From: Roseitranquillus sp963776845
GTDB lineage: Bacteria; Pseudomonadota; Alphaproteobacteria; Rhodobacterales; Rhodobacteraceae
Length of the DNA stretch: 64,000 bases
Assembly (NCBI GenBank): GCA_963776845.1
Contig: CAVZOJ010000007.1
Span: forward strand, 1-64,000
Direction: 5' to 3'
A model generated the notes under the pieces. The model saw only the letters and a list, made by a program, of their open reading frames with translations, was not told where the DNA came from and ran no database searches. A program made the translations under genes and the position numbers. Below, one piece after another: positions 9,010 to 18,436 of this stretch. Position 1 is the stretch's first letter. Every line of letters starts with the position of its first letter.

Positions 9010-9869
9010 CAGGGCTCGGCCTTCGCAGGGAATCCGTACTCGTCGAGGATGGCCTCGATGGTCCCGTCGGCAGTCAGCGCCGCGATCGCCTCGTCGACGG
9101 CCGTCCGCAGGAAGGTCTCGTCCGAGAGCATGAGCGCGCCGACACCGAGGGTGGTGGGCGGCAGGGGCTTCGGGTCGATCACGCGAAGATCGGCATAGGC
9201 GGGATCCTCGCGCTGTTTGGCCCAGAGCGTCGGGGCCCAGACGACGGCGACGTCGACCGTGCCCGCCAGAAGCGCGGCGAGGGCGAGGTCGCTGGTCCCC
9301 ATCGGGTACGCCGGCCAACGCTCTTCGCGGTGCAGCGCCGAGAGGTAAGATACCAGCCGGAGGTGGGCCTGACTTCCGATCGTCGCGCCGATCGCCCGCC
9401 CGGGCGCGAGGTCGGCAAGCGAACGGACCGCGGGGTCGTCAGTGACATATGCGTACTTGCTCTCGTAGTACGCCCGGGTGACCGTCGCCCAAGTGGAATA
9501 GCCTTGCGGGATCAGCTTGAAGCCCATGTGCATGTCACAGTGCTTCAGCAGGATCTCGTAGACGTTCGTGATGTCCTCCTGCACGATGTCGATCTCGACC
9601 ACGTATCGCTGAGGCTCGAGCAGCAGGCCCCGGGCAATGGCATCGGCGATCTCGCCCGCCACCTCCCAATCCGGGTCGCGCCGGTCCACGCAATAGCGAA
9701 GCTGCGACTCGTCCAGTCTTCGGCCGTAGGTCCACTGGTTCTGGGCGTAGGGCCGGTCATAGAATTCCGGCTCCTGCGCTGCGACCGGCGCTTGCGCCAG
9801 CGTCGCGACCGCCAGAGCCAGAGCCAGGCGCAGGACGACAGAAGCCGGGGTCGGGAGAGCCTCAGGCAA
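9009..9869 (-). CDS. Quinoprotein dehydrogenase-associated solute-binding protein
   Basis: A 286-residue secreted protein with a signal peptide ending near AQAPVAAQ. The sequence LRYCVDRRDPDW, GFKLIPQGY and the family 3 fold elements (AIGATIGSQAHLRL, GTVDVAVVWAPTLW) match the probable SBPs that accompany PQQ dehydrogenases. It lies 74 bases downstream of the dehydrogenase gene and overlaps the ATPase gene. Such proteins may deliver PQQ, metal or substrate; which one is not shown here. Confidence 0.85.
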   Translation of the reverse strand: MPEALPTPASVVLRLALALAVATLAQAPVAAQEPEFYDRPYAQNQWTYGRRLDESQLRYCVDRRDPDWEVAGEIADAIARGLLLEPQRYVVEIDIVQEDITNVYEILLKHCDMHMGFKLIPQGYSTWATVTRAYYESKYAYVTDDPAVRSLADLAPGRAIGATIGSQAHLRLVSYLSALHREERWPAYPMGTSDLALAALLAGTVDVAVVWAPTLWAKQREDPAYADLRVIDPKPLPPTTLGVGALMLSDETFLRTAVDEAIAALTADGTIEAILDEYGFPAKAEP

Positions 9870-9943
9870 GATCGTTTGACCTCACATGGGCACCGGGCGG
9901 ACTGGGCTCCGCCCGGGCCAGACTTTGAGATGCGCCCCGCCGA

Positions 9944-11695
9944 TCAGTCGGGAAGCGCGAAGACGTAAAGCGTGATCGGGTCGTTCGCCGGAAGCTTCAC
10001 TTCAGGGGTCAGTGACGCCAGGCGTCCCAGGCCCGAGGCGAAGTTCGCGGTGATCGCGACGTACTGCTTTCCGTCCGCCGTGTAGGTGATCGGGAAGGAT
10101 TCCAGCGAGTTGCTCAGCTTACCGCTCTCCCACAGGATCTCGCCGGTCTCGTCGTCGAACGCGATGAGCTTCCGGTCGAGTGTGCCGACGAAGACCACGC
10201 CGCCTGCCGTCGGCAGGGTCGAACTGGTGACGGGCGCGCGCTGCCGGTACTGCCACGTCTCCGAGTGGTCGGTCAGATTGATCGCACGGACCTGGCCGAT
10301 GTTGCCGTCGCTGTCAGGCACGGGCACGCGAGAGTAGGTCTGCAGACCTCCGCCGGTGTAGATCTCGCCCGGATCGAGCGGGTTCACCGTGGTGTTCGAG
10401 CAGAACTCGACTGTGGGCAGGTAAAGCGTCTCGGTCCGCGGGCTATAGGATGCCGCCTGCCAGGCCTTGGCGCCCGGGTCCGCCGGACAGTGGAAGACGC
10501 TCTCGCCGATCACCGGAATGACCTCTGGGTTTATCTCCTTCTCGCCGGTATCCGGGTCGATCGACAGCACCACGTTCTGCGGCGCGGTCTCGACGTGCCA
10601 CAGCCATTCACCGCTGGTCCGATCGATCGACTCGACGATGCCGGTCTTGCCGACTGTCACCGACTGCTGCCGCTCCTCGCCGTCGACCGGCAGGTCCACT
10701 AGGATCCGCTCGTAGACGTAGTCGAGGTCGAGCGAGTTGGTCGGCAGGTGCTGGAAGTACCAATCGAGCTCACCGGTGGTCGGATCGAGGGCGAGCGTGG
10801 CGTTGGTGTAGAGCGCATCGTTCGTGACGTTCGGGTCCGAGCTAGCGGGTAGCAACCCCGCGATCTCGAGGTTCCACGGATAGGGCTGACCGACCCCGGC
10901 GAAGACCAGGTTCTGCTCGGGGTCATAGGTGCCCGGGATCCAGGCCGACGCGCCAAAGCGGCTCTCGAGCGGGACGCCGTTCCAGCTGTTGCCCTCGGGC
11001 GTTTCGCCGCGGGCGATGGTGTGGAAGCGCCAGAGCTCCTCACCGGTATCCGGGTCGTGGCCGGTGAAGAAGCAGCCGCCCGGCTGGGCGTTACTGCAGT
11101 TGGTCATGCCTTGCACGATGACGCCGTTGGCCACGATCGGTCCGCTGGTATAGCCCCAGCCGTGCTCGTAGTTGGCGACCTGCTTGTCCCAGATCAGCTG
11201 CCCGGTCTTGGTATCTAGCGCGATCAGATGCGCGTCGCGGGTCGCGACGATCAGCTTGTCCTCGTAGATCGCCTTGTTACGCATGCCCCTTGGATCGACG
11301 CCATCCGGCAGTTCGTAGAAGTACTCCCAGATCAGGTCACCCGTGGCCCCGTCGAGCGCCTGGATCACGTGGTCGGAGTTCTGGATGTAGACGATCCCGT
11401 CATGAGCCAACGGGGTCTCCTGCGTCCGCCCCGGAGTCATGCTCCAGGCCCAGGCCAGCTCCAGATCGCCGACGTTCTCCTTGTTGATCTCGTCGAGCGG
11501 GCTGTAGCCCCATCCGTCGTAGGTGCGTCGCCACATCAACCAGTCGCCGTCCGGCGGGTTGAGCAGCATCTCGTCGGTAACCGGCGTCACGTCGTCGATG
11601 GCACCGCCCTCGGTGTCCTGTGCTGTCGCAAGCGTGGTGCATGCGCCAAATACCAGAGCCGTCGCGGACAGAAGTCGCGTTTGTCGTTCCAACAT
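9944..11695 (-). CDS. PQQ-dependent alcohol dehydrogenase with Asp-x-Asp metal motif
   Basis: A 583-residue secreted eight-bladed propeller enzyme (signal peptide about residues 1-25). Repeated blade motifs such as ALDGATGDLIWEY, ALDTKTGQLIWDK and ALDPTTGELDWYF are plain. The active-site loop reads SLDLDYV, placing Asp at 323 and again at 325. In known families the second Asp is the mark of lanthanide-using enzymes such as XoxF and PedH. The vicinal Cys-Cys seen in methanol and ethanol dehydrogenases is absent; two separated Cys (200, 208) lie in another loop. No C-terminal cytochrome domain is present. It leads a five-gene operon, with ribosome site GGAGGAG before the ATG. Substrate is unknown. 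Confidence 0.9.
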   Translation of the reverse strand: MLERQTRLLSATALVFGACTTLATAQDTEGGAIDDVTPVTDEMLLNPPDGDWLMWRRTYDGWGYSPLDEINKENVGDLELAWAWSMTPGRTQETPLAHDGIVYIQNSDHVIQALDGATGDLIWEYFYELPDGVDPRGMRNKAIYEDKLIVATRDAHLIALDTKTGQLIWDKQVANYEHGWGYTSGPIVANGVIVQGMTNCSNAQPGGCFFTGHDPDTGEELWRFHTIARGETPEGNSWNGVPLESRFGASAWIPGTYDPEQNLVFAGVGQPYPWNLEIAGLLPASSDPNVTNDALYTNATLALDPTTGELDWYFQHLPTNSLDLDYVYERILVDLPVDGEERQQSVTVGKTGIVESIDRTSGEWLWHVETAPQNVVLSIDPDTGEKEINPEVIPVIGESVFHCPADPGAKAWQAASYSPRTETLYLPTVEFCSNTTVNPLDPGEIYTGGGLQTYSRVPVPDSDGNIGQVRAINLTDHSETWQYRQRAPVTSSTLPTAGGVVFVGTLDRKLIAFDDETGEILWESGKLSNSLESFPITYTADGKQYVAITANFASGLGRLASLTPEVKLPANDPITLYVFALPD

Positions 11696-11710
11696 GTTGG
11701 TCTCCTCCCC

Positions 11711-11728
11711 GACCGATATAGATCGGTC
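11711..11728. promoter_or_regulatory. Palindrome just upstream of the PQQ dehydrogenase gene
   Basis: Two seven-base arms, GACCGAT and ATCGGTC, flank a four-base centre. They lie only about 16 bases before the dehydrogenase start codon and directly beside its ribosome-binding site. It could be a repressor operator or an RNA hairpin in the leader. The repeat is seen; the function is inferred. Confidence 0.35.
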
Positions 11729-12034
11729 CGATCCCTGATCGCGATCAAGGTCACAAGACGCGATGCCGCCACCAGTGCTTTGAGGCTATGCGACGGTCAT
11801 GGCGCGGTCAAAGCGAATTCGCTGCCGATCGAGATGCGCTGATCATCCGCGCGAAGCGATCACCAATGGGTCCGCGCGGACAGGGATCGCTGATCCACGG
11901 AACGCTGCGCACTTTGGCACCGCACCGGACGCAAGGCGTGGGTTTGGCTGAGACCCGGCATTCCGTACGCCGAGACGCGGCGAGCCGAGATCGACTGGCG
12001 GCAAAAAGGGACCGTCTCCCGCGGCACCAAGCTC
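11729..12034. other. Gap between PQQ operon and IS5 element
   Basis: About 300 bases that should hold the promoter of the PQQ dehydrogenase operon. I cannot identify a reliable -35/-10 pair. Open frames here are short and unconvincing, and the stretch next to the IS shows no target-site duplication. Confidence 0.4.
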
Positions 12035-13084
12035 GACTTTGTTGTGCAAAGGGGGTGAAGCGCGGATTCCCCCCTTCCCCAGACGGATTTATCCTGCGGG
12101 CTCTGTGACAGGGATGCCGAGCGCGGTGTAGCCGTTGAGGACGGCAGCGCGGACGTGGAGTTCTGCGACTTGACGGTCGAAGTCGCGTGCCATGAGGCTC
12201 TGGCCCAGCAGCTTCACGCAATGCATCTTCGTCTCGGCGCGGCTTCGGCGGTGGTATCCGCTCCACTTTCGCCAGATGGCACGGCCAAGGTATTTCGACG
12301 AGCGAAGCGCCTCGTTCCGGGCGATGGCACCAGCAGTCGATGGCTTCCACGGCTTGGCATTCCTGCGCGGCGGTATGACGGCGTGGGCGCCACGGTCCGC
12401 GACCGCGTCATGGCACTTGCGCGTATCATAGGCGCCGTCGGCGGTGACAGATCCGATCTCCACGTCGGCAGGGATCCGGTCGAGCAACTCGGGCAGCATC
12501 GGCGCGTCGCCGACATGGCTTCCGGTGATTTCGATGGCCCGGATCTCCAGCGTCCGCTCGTCGACACCGAGGTGGATCTTGCGCCACAGCCGGCGTTTCG
12601 CGCCGCCATGCTTGCGGGCATGCCACTCTCGTTCGCCCTCGGCCTTGATGCCGGTGCTGTCGATCCGCAGATGCAGCGGGCCCTTCGAGCCACGGTAGGG
12701 GATGTTCACGGCCAAGGTCTTCTGGCGGCGGCTCAGGGTGCTGTAGTCCGCTGCGGCCCAGTCCAGGCCGACCAGGCGCAGGAGGCTCTCGACGAAGCCC
12801 ATCGTCTGCCGGAGCGCCATGCCGAACAAGACTTTCAGGGTCAAACACGTTTGGATCGCGGCATCGCCATACTGAGGCTGCCGGCCTTGCTTGCCGGTCG
12901 GCGGCGGCACCCAGACCATCTCCGGGTCGAACCAGATCGTCAGGGAGCCGCGCTGCTTCAGGGCTTCGTTGTAGGCCGGCCAGTTCTTGGTCTTGTAGCT
13001 CGGCGGGATGGATCTGCTCATGCGGGACAGCTACCACGCTGGAGTCACGAGATGAATCCCTCTCGCCATTTGCGCAACAAAGCC
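12035..13084 (-). mobile_element. IS5-family element (IS903-like ends), about 1.05 kb
   Basis: The ends carry inverted repeats GACTTTGTTGTGCAAA on the left and GGCTTTGTTGCGCAAA read inward from the right, close to the GGCTTTGTTG tips of IS903-type elements. The size and the single full-length transposase gene fit the family. The nine bases outside each end (accaagctc and acctggcgc) do not match, so the insertion has probably been rearranged since it arrived. Confidence 0.8.
12089..13021 (-). CDS. IS5-family transposase, intact
   Basis: A 310-residue DDE transposase starting MSRSIPPSYKTKNW. The catalytic acidic residues sit in LRIDSTGIK and SVTADGAYDT, with the Glu in the C-terminal YHRRSRAETKMHCVK helix. 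Length is normal for the IS903 group and I see no frameshift, so the element may still be active. It would cut and join the inverted repeats flanking the gene. Confidence 0.92.
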   Translation of the reverse strand: MSRSIPPSYKTKNWPAYNEALKQRGSLTIWFDPEMVWVPPPTGKQGRQPQYGDAAIQTCLTLKVLFGMALRQTMGFVESLLRLVGLDWAAADYSTLSRRQKTLAVNIPYRGSKGPLHLRIDSTGIKAEGEREWHARKHGGAKRRLWRKIHLGVDERTLEIRAIEITGSHVGDAPMLPELLDRIPADVEIGSVTADGAYDTRKCHDAVADRGAHAVIPPRRNAKPWKPSTAGAIARNEALRSSKYLGRAIWRKWSGYHRRSRAETKMHCVKLLGQSLMARDFDRQVAELHVRAAVLNGYTALGIPVTEPAG

Positions 13085-13317
13085 ACCTGGCGCGCTCCTT
13101 TTGCGGCACGTTGGTCGAAGATGGGAGAGGGTCTCTGGACCACCGTTCATCGGGTTCTCCGCCAAAGTCCGGTCTGGGGCTGGGCGCTCCCGTTGCTACC
13201 GCTGCATCCGCGAAGCGGCGCATCCGAGCCAATGACGGCAATGCGCAGGAAGCGGCCGGCACCGGGACCAGGGCGAGCGGTACTAAAAGCTCCGCATTCC
13301 TGCCGCAAGCACTCGCG

Positions 13318-14014
13318 TCACCGCGATCGTGGCGGTCGCCACCCGGCCTGTACTGCCTCCGCCTCGTCGCAGAACCAGCGCTCACCGGCTGACACGTCGA
13401 TCTTCGTGCGGTCGTAGAAGCTCGACCAGGGGTGTGGTAGGCGGCGTTCGCCGGACCCGCTAATGTTGCCCTTGATGGGGCACCCTTCGCGCGGCGACGC
13501 CGCGACAGCTCGGGCCCAGCGGTCCTCCCGGTAGTCCCACGGCGTCTATGTGTCTGCCTGCCAGATGCCCCCGACGCGCTTTTCGCGCTTCGGTCTCGGC
13601 GTCCACTTGGTTGGAGCTGTACCTGGTGAATGCTCAGGCGAGGCCATCCCTGACCAGTGACTCCGAGATGTCGGTATCGCCTGCGCGGCACCGCGAAACG
13701 AGCCGTCTGTAGGGGTCGCGCTCGAGGACCGTACACGCAACGCGCTTGCCGTCGACAAGACCCGCGAGGTGGTCCAGGGCGGCCTCGTCACACGCCCCCG
13801 TGCCGCCACCTGCGCGACTGCATTCTTGACCGCTCTCCGGCGCGTCGATCCCGTGCAGGCGTATCGGAACCGGCCCCATCGCAAGCCCGTCGCCGTCCAT
13901 CGCCTCCGCGATCCCTGACACGGTGATGCTTGGCTCGACACCTTCCGAGGCCCTCACCGGTGCGCCCGCGCCGGCGGCACACAGAGCTCCCAAGAGAAAG
14001 GCGCGCCTCGCCAT
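13318..14014 (-). pseudogene. Thermonuclease-like (SNase) secreted protein, frameshifted
   Basis: The N-terminal part (MARRAFLLGALCAAGAGAPV signal peptide, then RLHGIDAPESGQEC, VACTVLERDPYRRLVSRC) is a staphylococcal-nuclease domain. After GDTDISESLVRDGLA the frame stops. The next pieces appear in other frames: GGIWQADT near 13550, and FYDRTKIDVSAGERWFCDEA ending at 13318. Together they match the usual C-terminal extension of this family. At least two frame changes are needed, so the gene is broken. The active-site Arg/Glu set cannot be complete in any one product. Confidence 0.75.
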
Positions 14015-14132
14015 TGGTCCCCATGCTCCTAATGACCCCTCAAAGGTCAGTGGAGGACGCATCGGCCGATCAAGCAATCCCGAAAGTCGGAGGCGTGATA
14101 GCCTGGCGGCTGGGGAAACAGACACTATCGGA

Positions 14133-14429
14133 TCAGCGATCCGCGCCGGATCGCCAGTGCTCGTGCAGGCAGTATTGGGTCCCGGTGTCGACACCTCGCG
14201 AAAGCTCCTTGTGCTCGATGGCGATCCGCAACACCCGCGCGTTGGACCGCCGCACGTCGTACGTCTGGTTAGGAGCGGCCGCGAGGGCCGCGACATGAGA
14301 CAGGGCTGCATGATCCTGCTCGACGACGAGCTTCTCGGCCTCGAGCATCGGGGCGCGCCACTCGTCATATGCAATGATGAGCCAACGGAGCATGAGGGCC
14401 GCGGTAGACCGACGTCGTTGGCCGGGCAA
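14133..14429 (-). CDS. Hypothetical small protein
   Basis: Up to 98 residues, with a more likely internal start at about 14393 giving MLRWLIIAYDEWRAP. The sequence is mixed and helix-like (EAEKLVVEQDHAALSHVAAL) and unlike the Arg-rich shadows around it. I recognise no domain. It may be a real orphan gene or part of the remnant DNA next to the broken nuclease. Confidence 0.35.
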   Translation of the reverse strand: MPGQRRRSTAALMLRWLIIAYDEWRAPMLEAEKLVVEQDHAALSHVAALAAAPNQTYDVRRSNARVLRIAIEHKELSRGVDTGTQYCLHEHWRSGADR

Positions 14430-14552
14430 CCGCGGACGCGAAGCATGGTGGACGCCCGAAGTTCATACTACGTTCTCGCGCGTGCCACTGCTCCTTCGCG
14501 ACATCACCGATGTCGGGCTCGTCCTCGAACTGCGATTCCGCGAGTGTCGCAA

Positions 14553-14610
14553 GGTGGTTCAGTTGCCGCCGCGGGGCTCGCCTAGAATTGTACTGAACCA
14601 CCACTATACT
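14553..14610 (+). promoter_or_regulatory. Inverted repeat and possible -10 box before DUF6481 gene
   Basis: Perfect 11-base arms ggtggttcagt (14553-14563) and actgaaccacc (14592-14602) are separated by 28 bases. The sequence tatact at 14605-14610 resembles a -10 box and lies about 50 bases before the DUF6481 start. An operator overlapping the promoter is plausible; no matching -35 is convincing. Confidence 0.4.
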
Positions 14611-14660
14611 AGGGGCAGAAGGCATGATTCCGAGCGACGACGCTCCCAACGAAAGAGAAC

Positions 14661-15041
14661 ATGAGAAAGCCCAAAGACAATGATCTCACCGATCGCCGTA
14701 GCGCTGCTGCCGATGCTAAAGCGGCTCTGCTTCAAGCCCATCGTGCCGCAAAGGAGGCCGCAGAGCCGACACGCGTCGCGCGGCAGGACGAACGTCTGGC
14801 GGTAGCCGCAGCCAGGGAAGAACGGCGTGCTGAGCGCGTACAAGCAAAGCTCGACGAACAAGAGCGTGCGCAAGCGGAGGCGGCCCAACATCAGGCGGCC
14901 GCCGATGCTGCAGCCAGAGCCGAGGTCGATGCCCGCGAGAAGGCTCTGAACGACCGAGTGTCGCGCGTCATCGAGGATGAGGCCGCCAGGAAAGCCGAAC
15001 GCGACAGGCGCTACGCCAATCGCAAAGCGAGGCAGCGGTAA
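14661..15041 (+). CDS. DUF6481 family protein, charged coiled coil
   Basis: A 126-residue protein rich in Ala, Arg and Glu, almost entirely predicted coiled coil, ending in ERDRRYANRKARQR. The pattern DLTDRRSAAADAKAALLQ at the start and the RDRRYANRKAR ending fit the DUF6481 family found across alphaproteobacteria. No enzymatic motif is visible; the role is unknown. A tiny upstream frame, MIPSDDAPNEREHEK, overlaps its start and could be a leader, but this is weak. Confidence 0.75.
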   Translation: MRKPKDNDLTDRRSAAADAKAALLQAHRAAKEAAEPTRVARQDERLAVAAAREERRAERVQAKLDEQERAQAEAAQHQAAADAAARAEVDAREKALNDRVSRVIEDEAARKAERDRRYANRKARQR

Positions 15042-15158
15042 CGATCAGGCTGTGGGTAACCTGCAGACCCGCCTTCGAGACGGCCCCGCGATATCCGCGC
15101 TCGGAAGTGGTGCTGTTGTCCGGTCCCCGCCATCACTGCGCGGGGAACTGGCAAACTG

Positions 15159-15471
15159 ATGCTCAAAGAGCCCGCGCTTTACGAGCTGGAGGCGCTGAGT
15201 GACCGGCTGGGCAAGCCGCTGATCGTCCGCTCGGCCTACCGCAGCCCCAAGCACAATCGCGCCGTCGGCGGCGCAAACCCAAGAATCTCGACGGCGCCGC
15301 CTTCGACATCGCCATGACGAACCACAACCCGACGGCGTTAGAGGCTGCGGCGCGGGAAGTCGGGTTCCTCGGCTTCGGCTTCGGCTTCATGCTGCGAACA
15401 AAACTCGCAGCGTCGCCGGGAGCCCCACTGCTTGCAGAGGCTCCACCGCTGTGCGCAGGTGCCCAGCATTC
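15159..15471 (+). pseudogene. M15-type peptidase fragment, frameshifted and truncated
   Basis: The segment ALYELEALSDRLGKPLIVRS followed by AYRSPKHNRAVGGA is the signature of phage-style D-Ala-D-Ala carboxypeptidases (M15A). A frameshift near 15275 then moves to NLDGAAFDIAMTNHNP and EVGFLGFGFGFM, which includes the GxAxDI zinc-site region. The C-terminal HVD motif is missing because an IS21 remnant begins at 15472. Probably a prophage lysis gene remnant. Confidence 0.75.
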
Positions 15472-16110
15472 TGTCAATCTCGGACCAAAATGGGGCCACT
15501 GCCCGGCGTGATACCGGGCCATGGCCGCGGGTTTGGCGTGCGCCTTGGCGCGCGTGGCCCGCAGATGCCTGACGCGTGCCAAGGCGCACTGGCCGAAGGC
15601 CAGTTCATGGGGGTCGAGGATCGTGGAGGTCAGGTTTTGGCTTCGCGGCTCTGACGGAGCCTGAAGCTCTCGCCGTTCATTTCGAGGATGTGGACGTGGT
15701 GGGTCAGGCGGTCGAGGATGGCGCCCGTCAGACGTTCCGATCCGAAGACCTCGGTCCATTCGTCGAAGGGCAGGTTCGAGGTGATGATGATCGAGCCGCG
15801 CTCGTAGCGCTGGGAGATGACCTCGAACAATAGCTCGGCGCCGGTTTTGGAGAGCGGTACGAAGCCAAGCTCGTCGATGATCAACAGGTCATGGGTGGCA
15901 AGGCTCTTCTGGAGGCGCTGGAGCCTGCGATCGTCGACAGCCTCCATGAGCTCGTGAACCAAGGCCGCGGCGGTGGTGAAGCCGACCTTCCGGCCCTTCT
16001 GGCAGGCGGCCAGGCCGAGCCCCAGGACGACGTGCGTCTTGCCTGTGCCGCTCGGTCCTAGAGCGATGACGTTCTCCCGGCGGTCGATGAACTCCCCCCG
16101 CGCCAGCTTA
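15472..16110 (-). mobile_element. IS21-family remnant (one end plus istB)
   Basis: The outer end TGTCAATCTCGGACC at 15472 and the downstream istB fragment identify the istB end of an IS21 element. The istA half and the other terminus are missing; homology stops near 16110. It cuts off the M15 peptidase gene on its left. Confidence 0.7.
15630..16110 (-). pseudogene. istB: IS21 helper ATPase IstB, N-terminally truncated
   Basis: The fragment starts at the conserved KLARGEFIDRRENVIAL and contains Walker A GPSGTGKTH and Walker B DLLIIDELG, then runs to the natural C-terminus FRLRQSREAKT. The first 80 or so residues, which bind IstA and DNA, are lost, so it cannot act as a normal helper. Confidence 0.85.
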
Positions 16111-17047
16111 TGATGATTGGGGTCGCTCTGGCAAAGGCAGTTTTCCAAGTCCATTAAGCCGCGGTGCTATCGCTTCCCGCCCTTCGTGACGGCCCGAGCC
16201 ATTGAACCGAAGTTCGACAAAATCGGGTGTGATCTGGTTCGATTGAGGTCGCCTGGCGGTGTCAGATCAAGGATTTAGGAGGGTAGGAAACCGAGAGGTC
16301 TGTAGTCACACGTCGAGACCGTTCGCGCCATCGCGGGGGTTTCCGCGCTATTCAGTAGGCATGTTTGTGCGCATCAACGAGAGCGGTGGGCGGCGCTACC
16401 TCCAGGTCGTCGAGTCCGACCGCAACGAGGCCGGCAAGCCCCGCCACCGGGTGGTCGCCAATCTCGGGCGCATCGACAGCATGGAAGAGGGTCACCTCGA
16501 TGCCTTGATCCGGGGTCTGTGCCGCGCGGCCGGGCGCGACGAACCCGCCAAGGTCGAGATCGCCCACGAGTCGGCACGCGCCTATGGAAACGTCTTTGCC
16601 CTGCACGAGCTGTGGAAAGACCTCGGTTTCGACCGTGCCCTCGGACGCGCTCTGCGGTCCGGCAAGCGCAAGTTGGACATCGAGGCCCTCGTCCGGGCGA
16701 TGGTCTTCAACCGTCTCTGCGCGCCGGACTCGAAGCTGGGCTGCCTGCGTTGGTTGGAGACCGTCGCCATGCCGGCCATGCCCGAGGGCGTGACACACCA
16801 GCATCTGCTGCGGGCGATGGACGCTCTGATGGATCACGCCGACCGGCTCGAGACGGAGTTGGCCGGGCAGATCCGGCCGCTGGTCGATCAGGATCTCGCG
16901 GTGGTGTTCTACGATCTGACCACCGTGCGTATCCACGGCGAGGGCGAGGTGGACGAGGATCTGCGTGCGTTCGGCATGAACAAGGAGACCGGTGGCATCG
17001 CCCGCCAGTTCGTCCTTGGCGTCGTGCAGACCGCCGAAGGCCTGCCG

Positions 17048-18436
17048 TCGACATTGTCGCTCGAACCATGTGTGGATGGCTCCCGCGGGGCAAGGGCGCT
17101 GTTCGGTGGCTGGGTTTGGTCGGTCGCGGCCATGTGTACGGCGTCTGATGTGCAGCGTGGCAGCTGCGCGCCCTGATGAAGTCCGCCGGCGCTCGGGTCC
17201 CGATCAATGGCACGCACTCGGAGGTGCTTCGGTTCGAACAGGGTGTCCCGATTGCCGTTTCGCCGTCCTGTCGCCATCACCTCACGTCGCGCCTCACCGT
17301 CTCGGAGCCGGTCTGCGCCGGCGTGTTCTGTCAGACCGGGGCTGCCCGGTAGCTTTCGCCGCTCCTGACGAGCGCCCAGACGACCCGCGCCATCCGGTTG
17401 GCCAGGGCGATGGCCACCACCTTCACAGGCTTTCTCTCCAGCATCTTCCAAAGCCAGTCGGTCCCGGGTCGTCCGCGGCGCCGGCCTGCGATCTGCGCCA
17501 TGGCGCCGAGGTAGAGCAGGCGTCGCAGGTAACGGTTTCCAGCCTTCGAGATCCGCCCGAGCCGCTCCTTGCCGCCGCTCGAATGGGGCTTCGGCGTGAG
17601 CCCGAGCCAGGCGGAATAGTCTCGCGCGGAGCGGAACGCCGCGACGTCGGGCGTGGTGACGGCGAAGGCGCTCGAGGCAATCGGTCCGAGCCCGGGGATC
17701 GTGGCGAGACGTCGGGCGAGCGGGTCGCTCTTCTGCGCCGCTTCGATGCGCGCGGTGACCGTCTCGATCCGGGCGCGCAGATCGCGGAGCTGGCCAGCCA
17801 GCAGGTCGAGGGCGGGTCGCGCGGCCTCGGGCGTCTGCTCCGCAGCGGCAAGGAGCCGGTCGACATTCTGGATACCCTTCGCCACCACGATCCCGAACTC
17901 GGCGAGATGCGCACGGATCGTGTTCACGGTCTGGGTCTGCTGGCGGATGAGGAAGTCCCGCGCCTTGTGGTCGAGCAGCGCCGCCTGAGCCTCCGCCGAC
18001 TTCACCGGCACGAAGCGCATCGTCGGCCGCGTCACCGCTTCGCAAATCGCCTCCGCGTCCGCCCTGTCGGTCTTGCCGCGCTTTACATACGGCTTCACGT
18101 ATGCCGCCGGCATGAGCCGCACCTCGTGGCCGAGCGCCGAAAGCTCCCGCGCCCAATGATGCGCACCGGAGCAAGCCTCCATCCCGATCAGGCACGGATC
18201 GAGACGCGAGAAGAAGGTTAGAACCTGGCCCCGGCGCAGCTGCCGACGCAGCACAACGGGCCCATCTACGCTCACGCCGTGCACCTGGAAGATGCTCTTC
18301 GCCAGATCGATGCCGATGGTGGTAGGCTGTTCCATGGATGGCTCCCTTCGGTGGACTGTTCAACAACACCCACCGTGGCACATCCCGATGCCGGGAGCGG
18401 GAGCCATCCACTCCATCAATGGCGCAACCATGTCGA
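17048..18436 (-). mobile_element. IS110-family element, apparently complete
   Basis: The boundaries come from reconstructing the interrupted IS1634 gene: target sequence stops at CTGCCG (17047) and resumes at CTGCAC (18437). The element starts tcgacat and ends atgtcga, a short inverted repeat, with a further shared ggatggctcccg stretch just inside each end. There is no target-site duplication, as expected for this family. About 1.39 kb. Confidence 0.85.
17331..18335 (-). CDS. IS110-family transposase, intact
   Basis: A 334-residue DEDD-type transposase. Acidic residues appear in IGIDLAKSIFQVHG, LIGMEACSGAHHW and KTDRADAEAIC. The C-terminal transposase_20 domain contains ATIPGLGPIASSAFAV and WLGLTPKPHSSGGKERLG. 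Length is normal. It probably remains able to move the element it sits in. Confidence 0.92.
   Translation of the reverse strand: MEQPTTIGIDLAKSIFQVHGVSVDGPVVLRRQLRRGQVLTFFSRLDPCLIGMEACSGAHHWARELSALGHEVRLMPAAYVKPYVKRGKTDRADAEAICEAVTRPTMRFVPVKSAEAQAALLDHKARDFLIRQQTQTVNTIRAHLAEFGIVVAKGIQNVDRLLAAAEQTPEAARPALDLLAGQLRDLRARIETVTARIEAAQKSDPLARRLATIPGLGPIASSAFAVTTPDVAAFRSARDYSAWLGLTPKPHSSGGKERLGRISKAGNRYLRRLLYLGAMAQIAGRRRGRPGTDWLWKMLERKPVKVVAIALANRMARVVWALVRSGESYRAAPV

Noticed and set aside
13085..13317. Possible gene between the IS5 element and the nuclease remnant
   Set aside because: Only short shadow frames; nothing protein-like in any frame.
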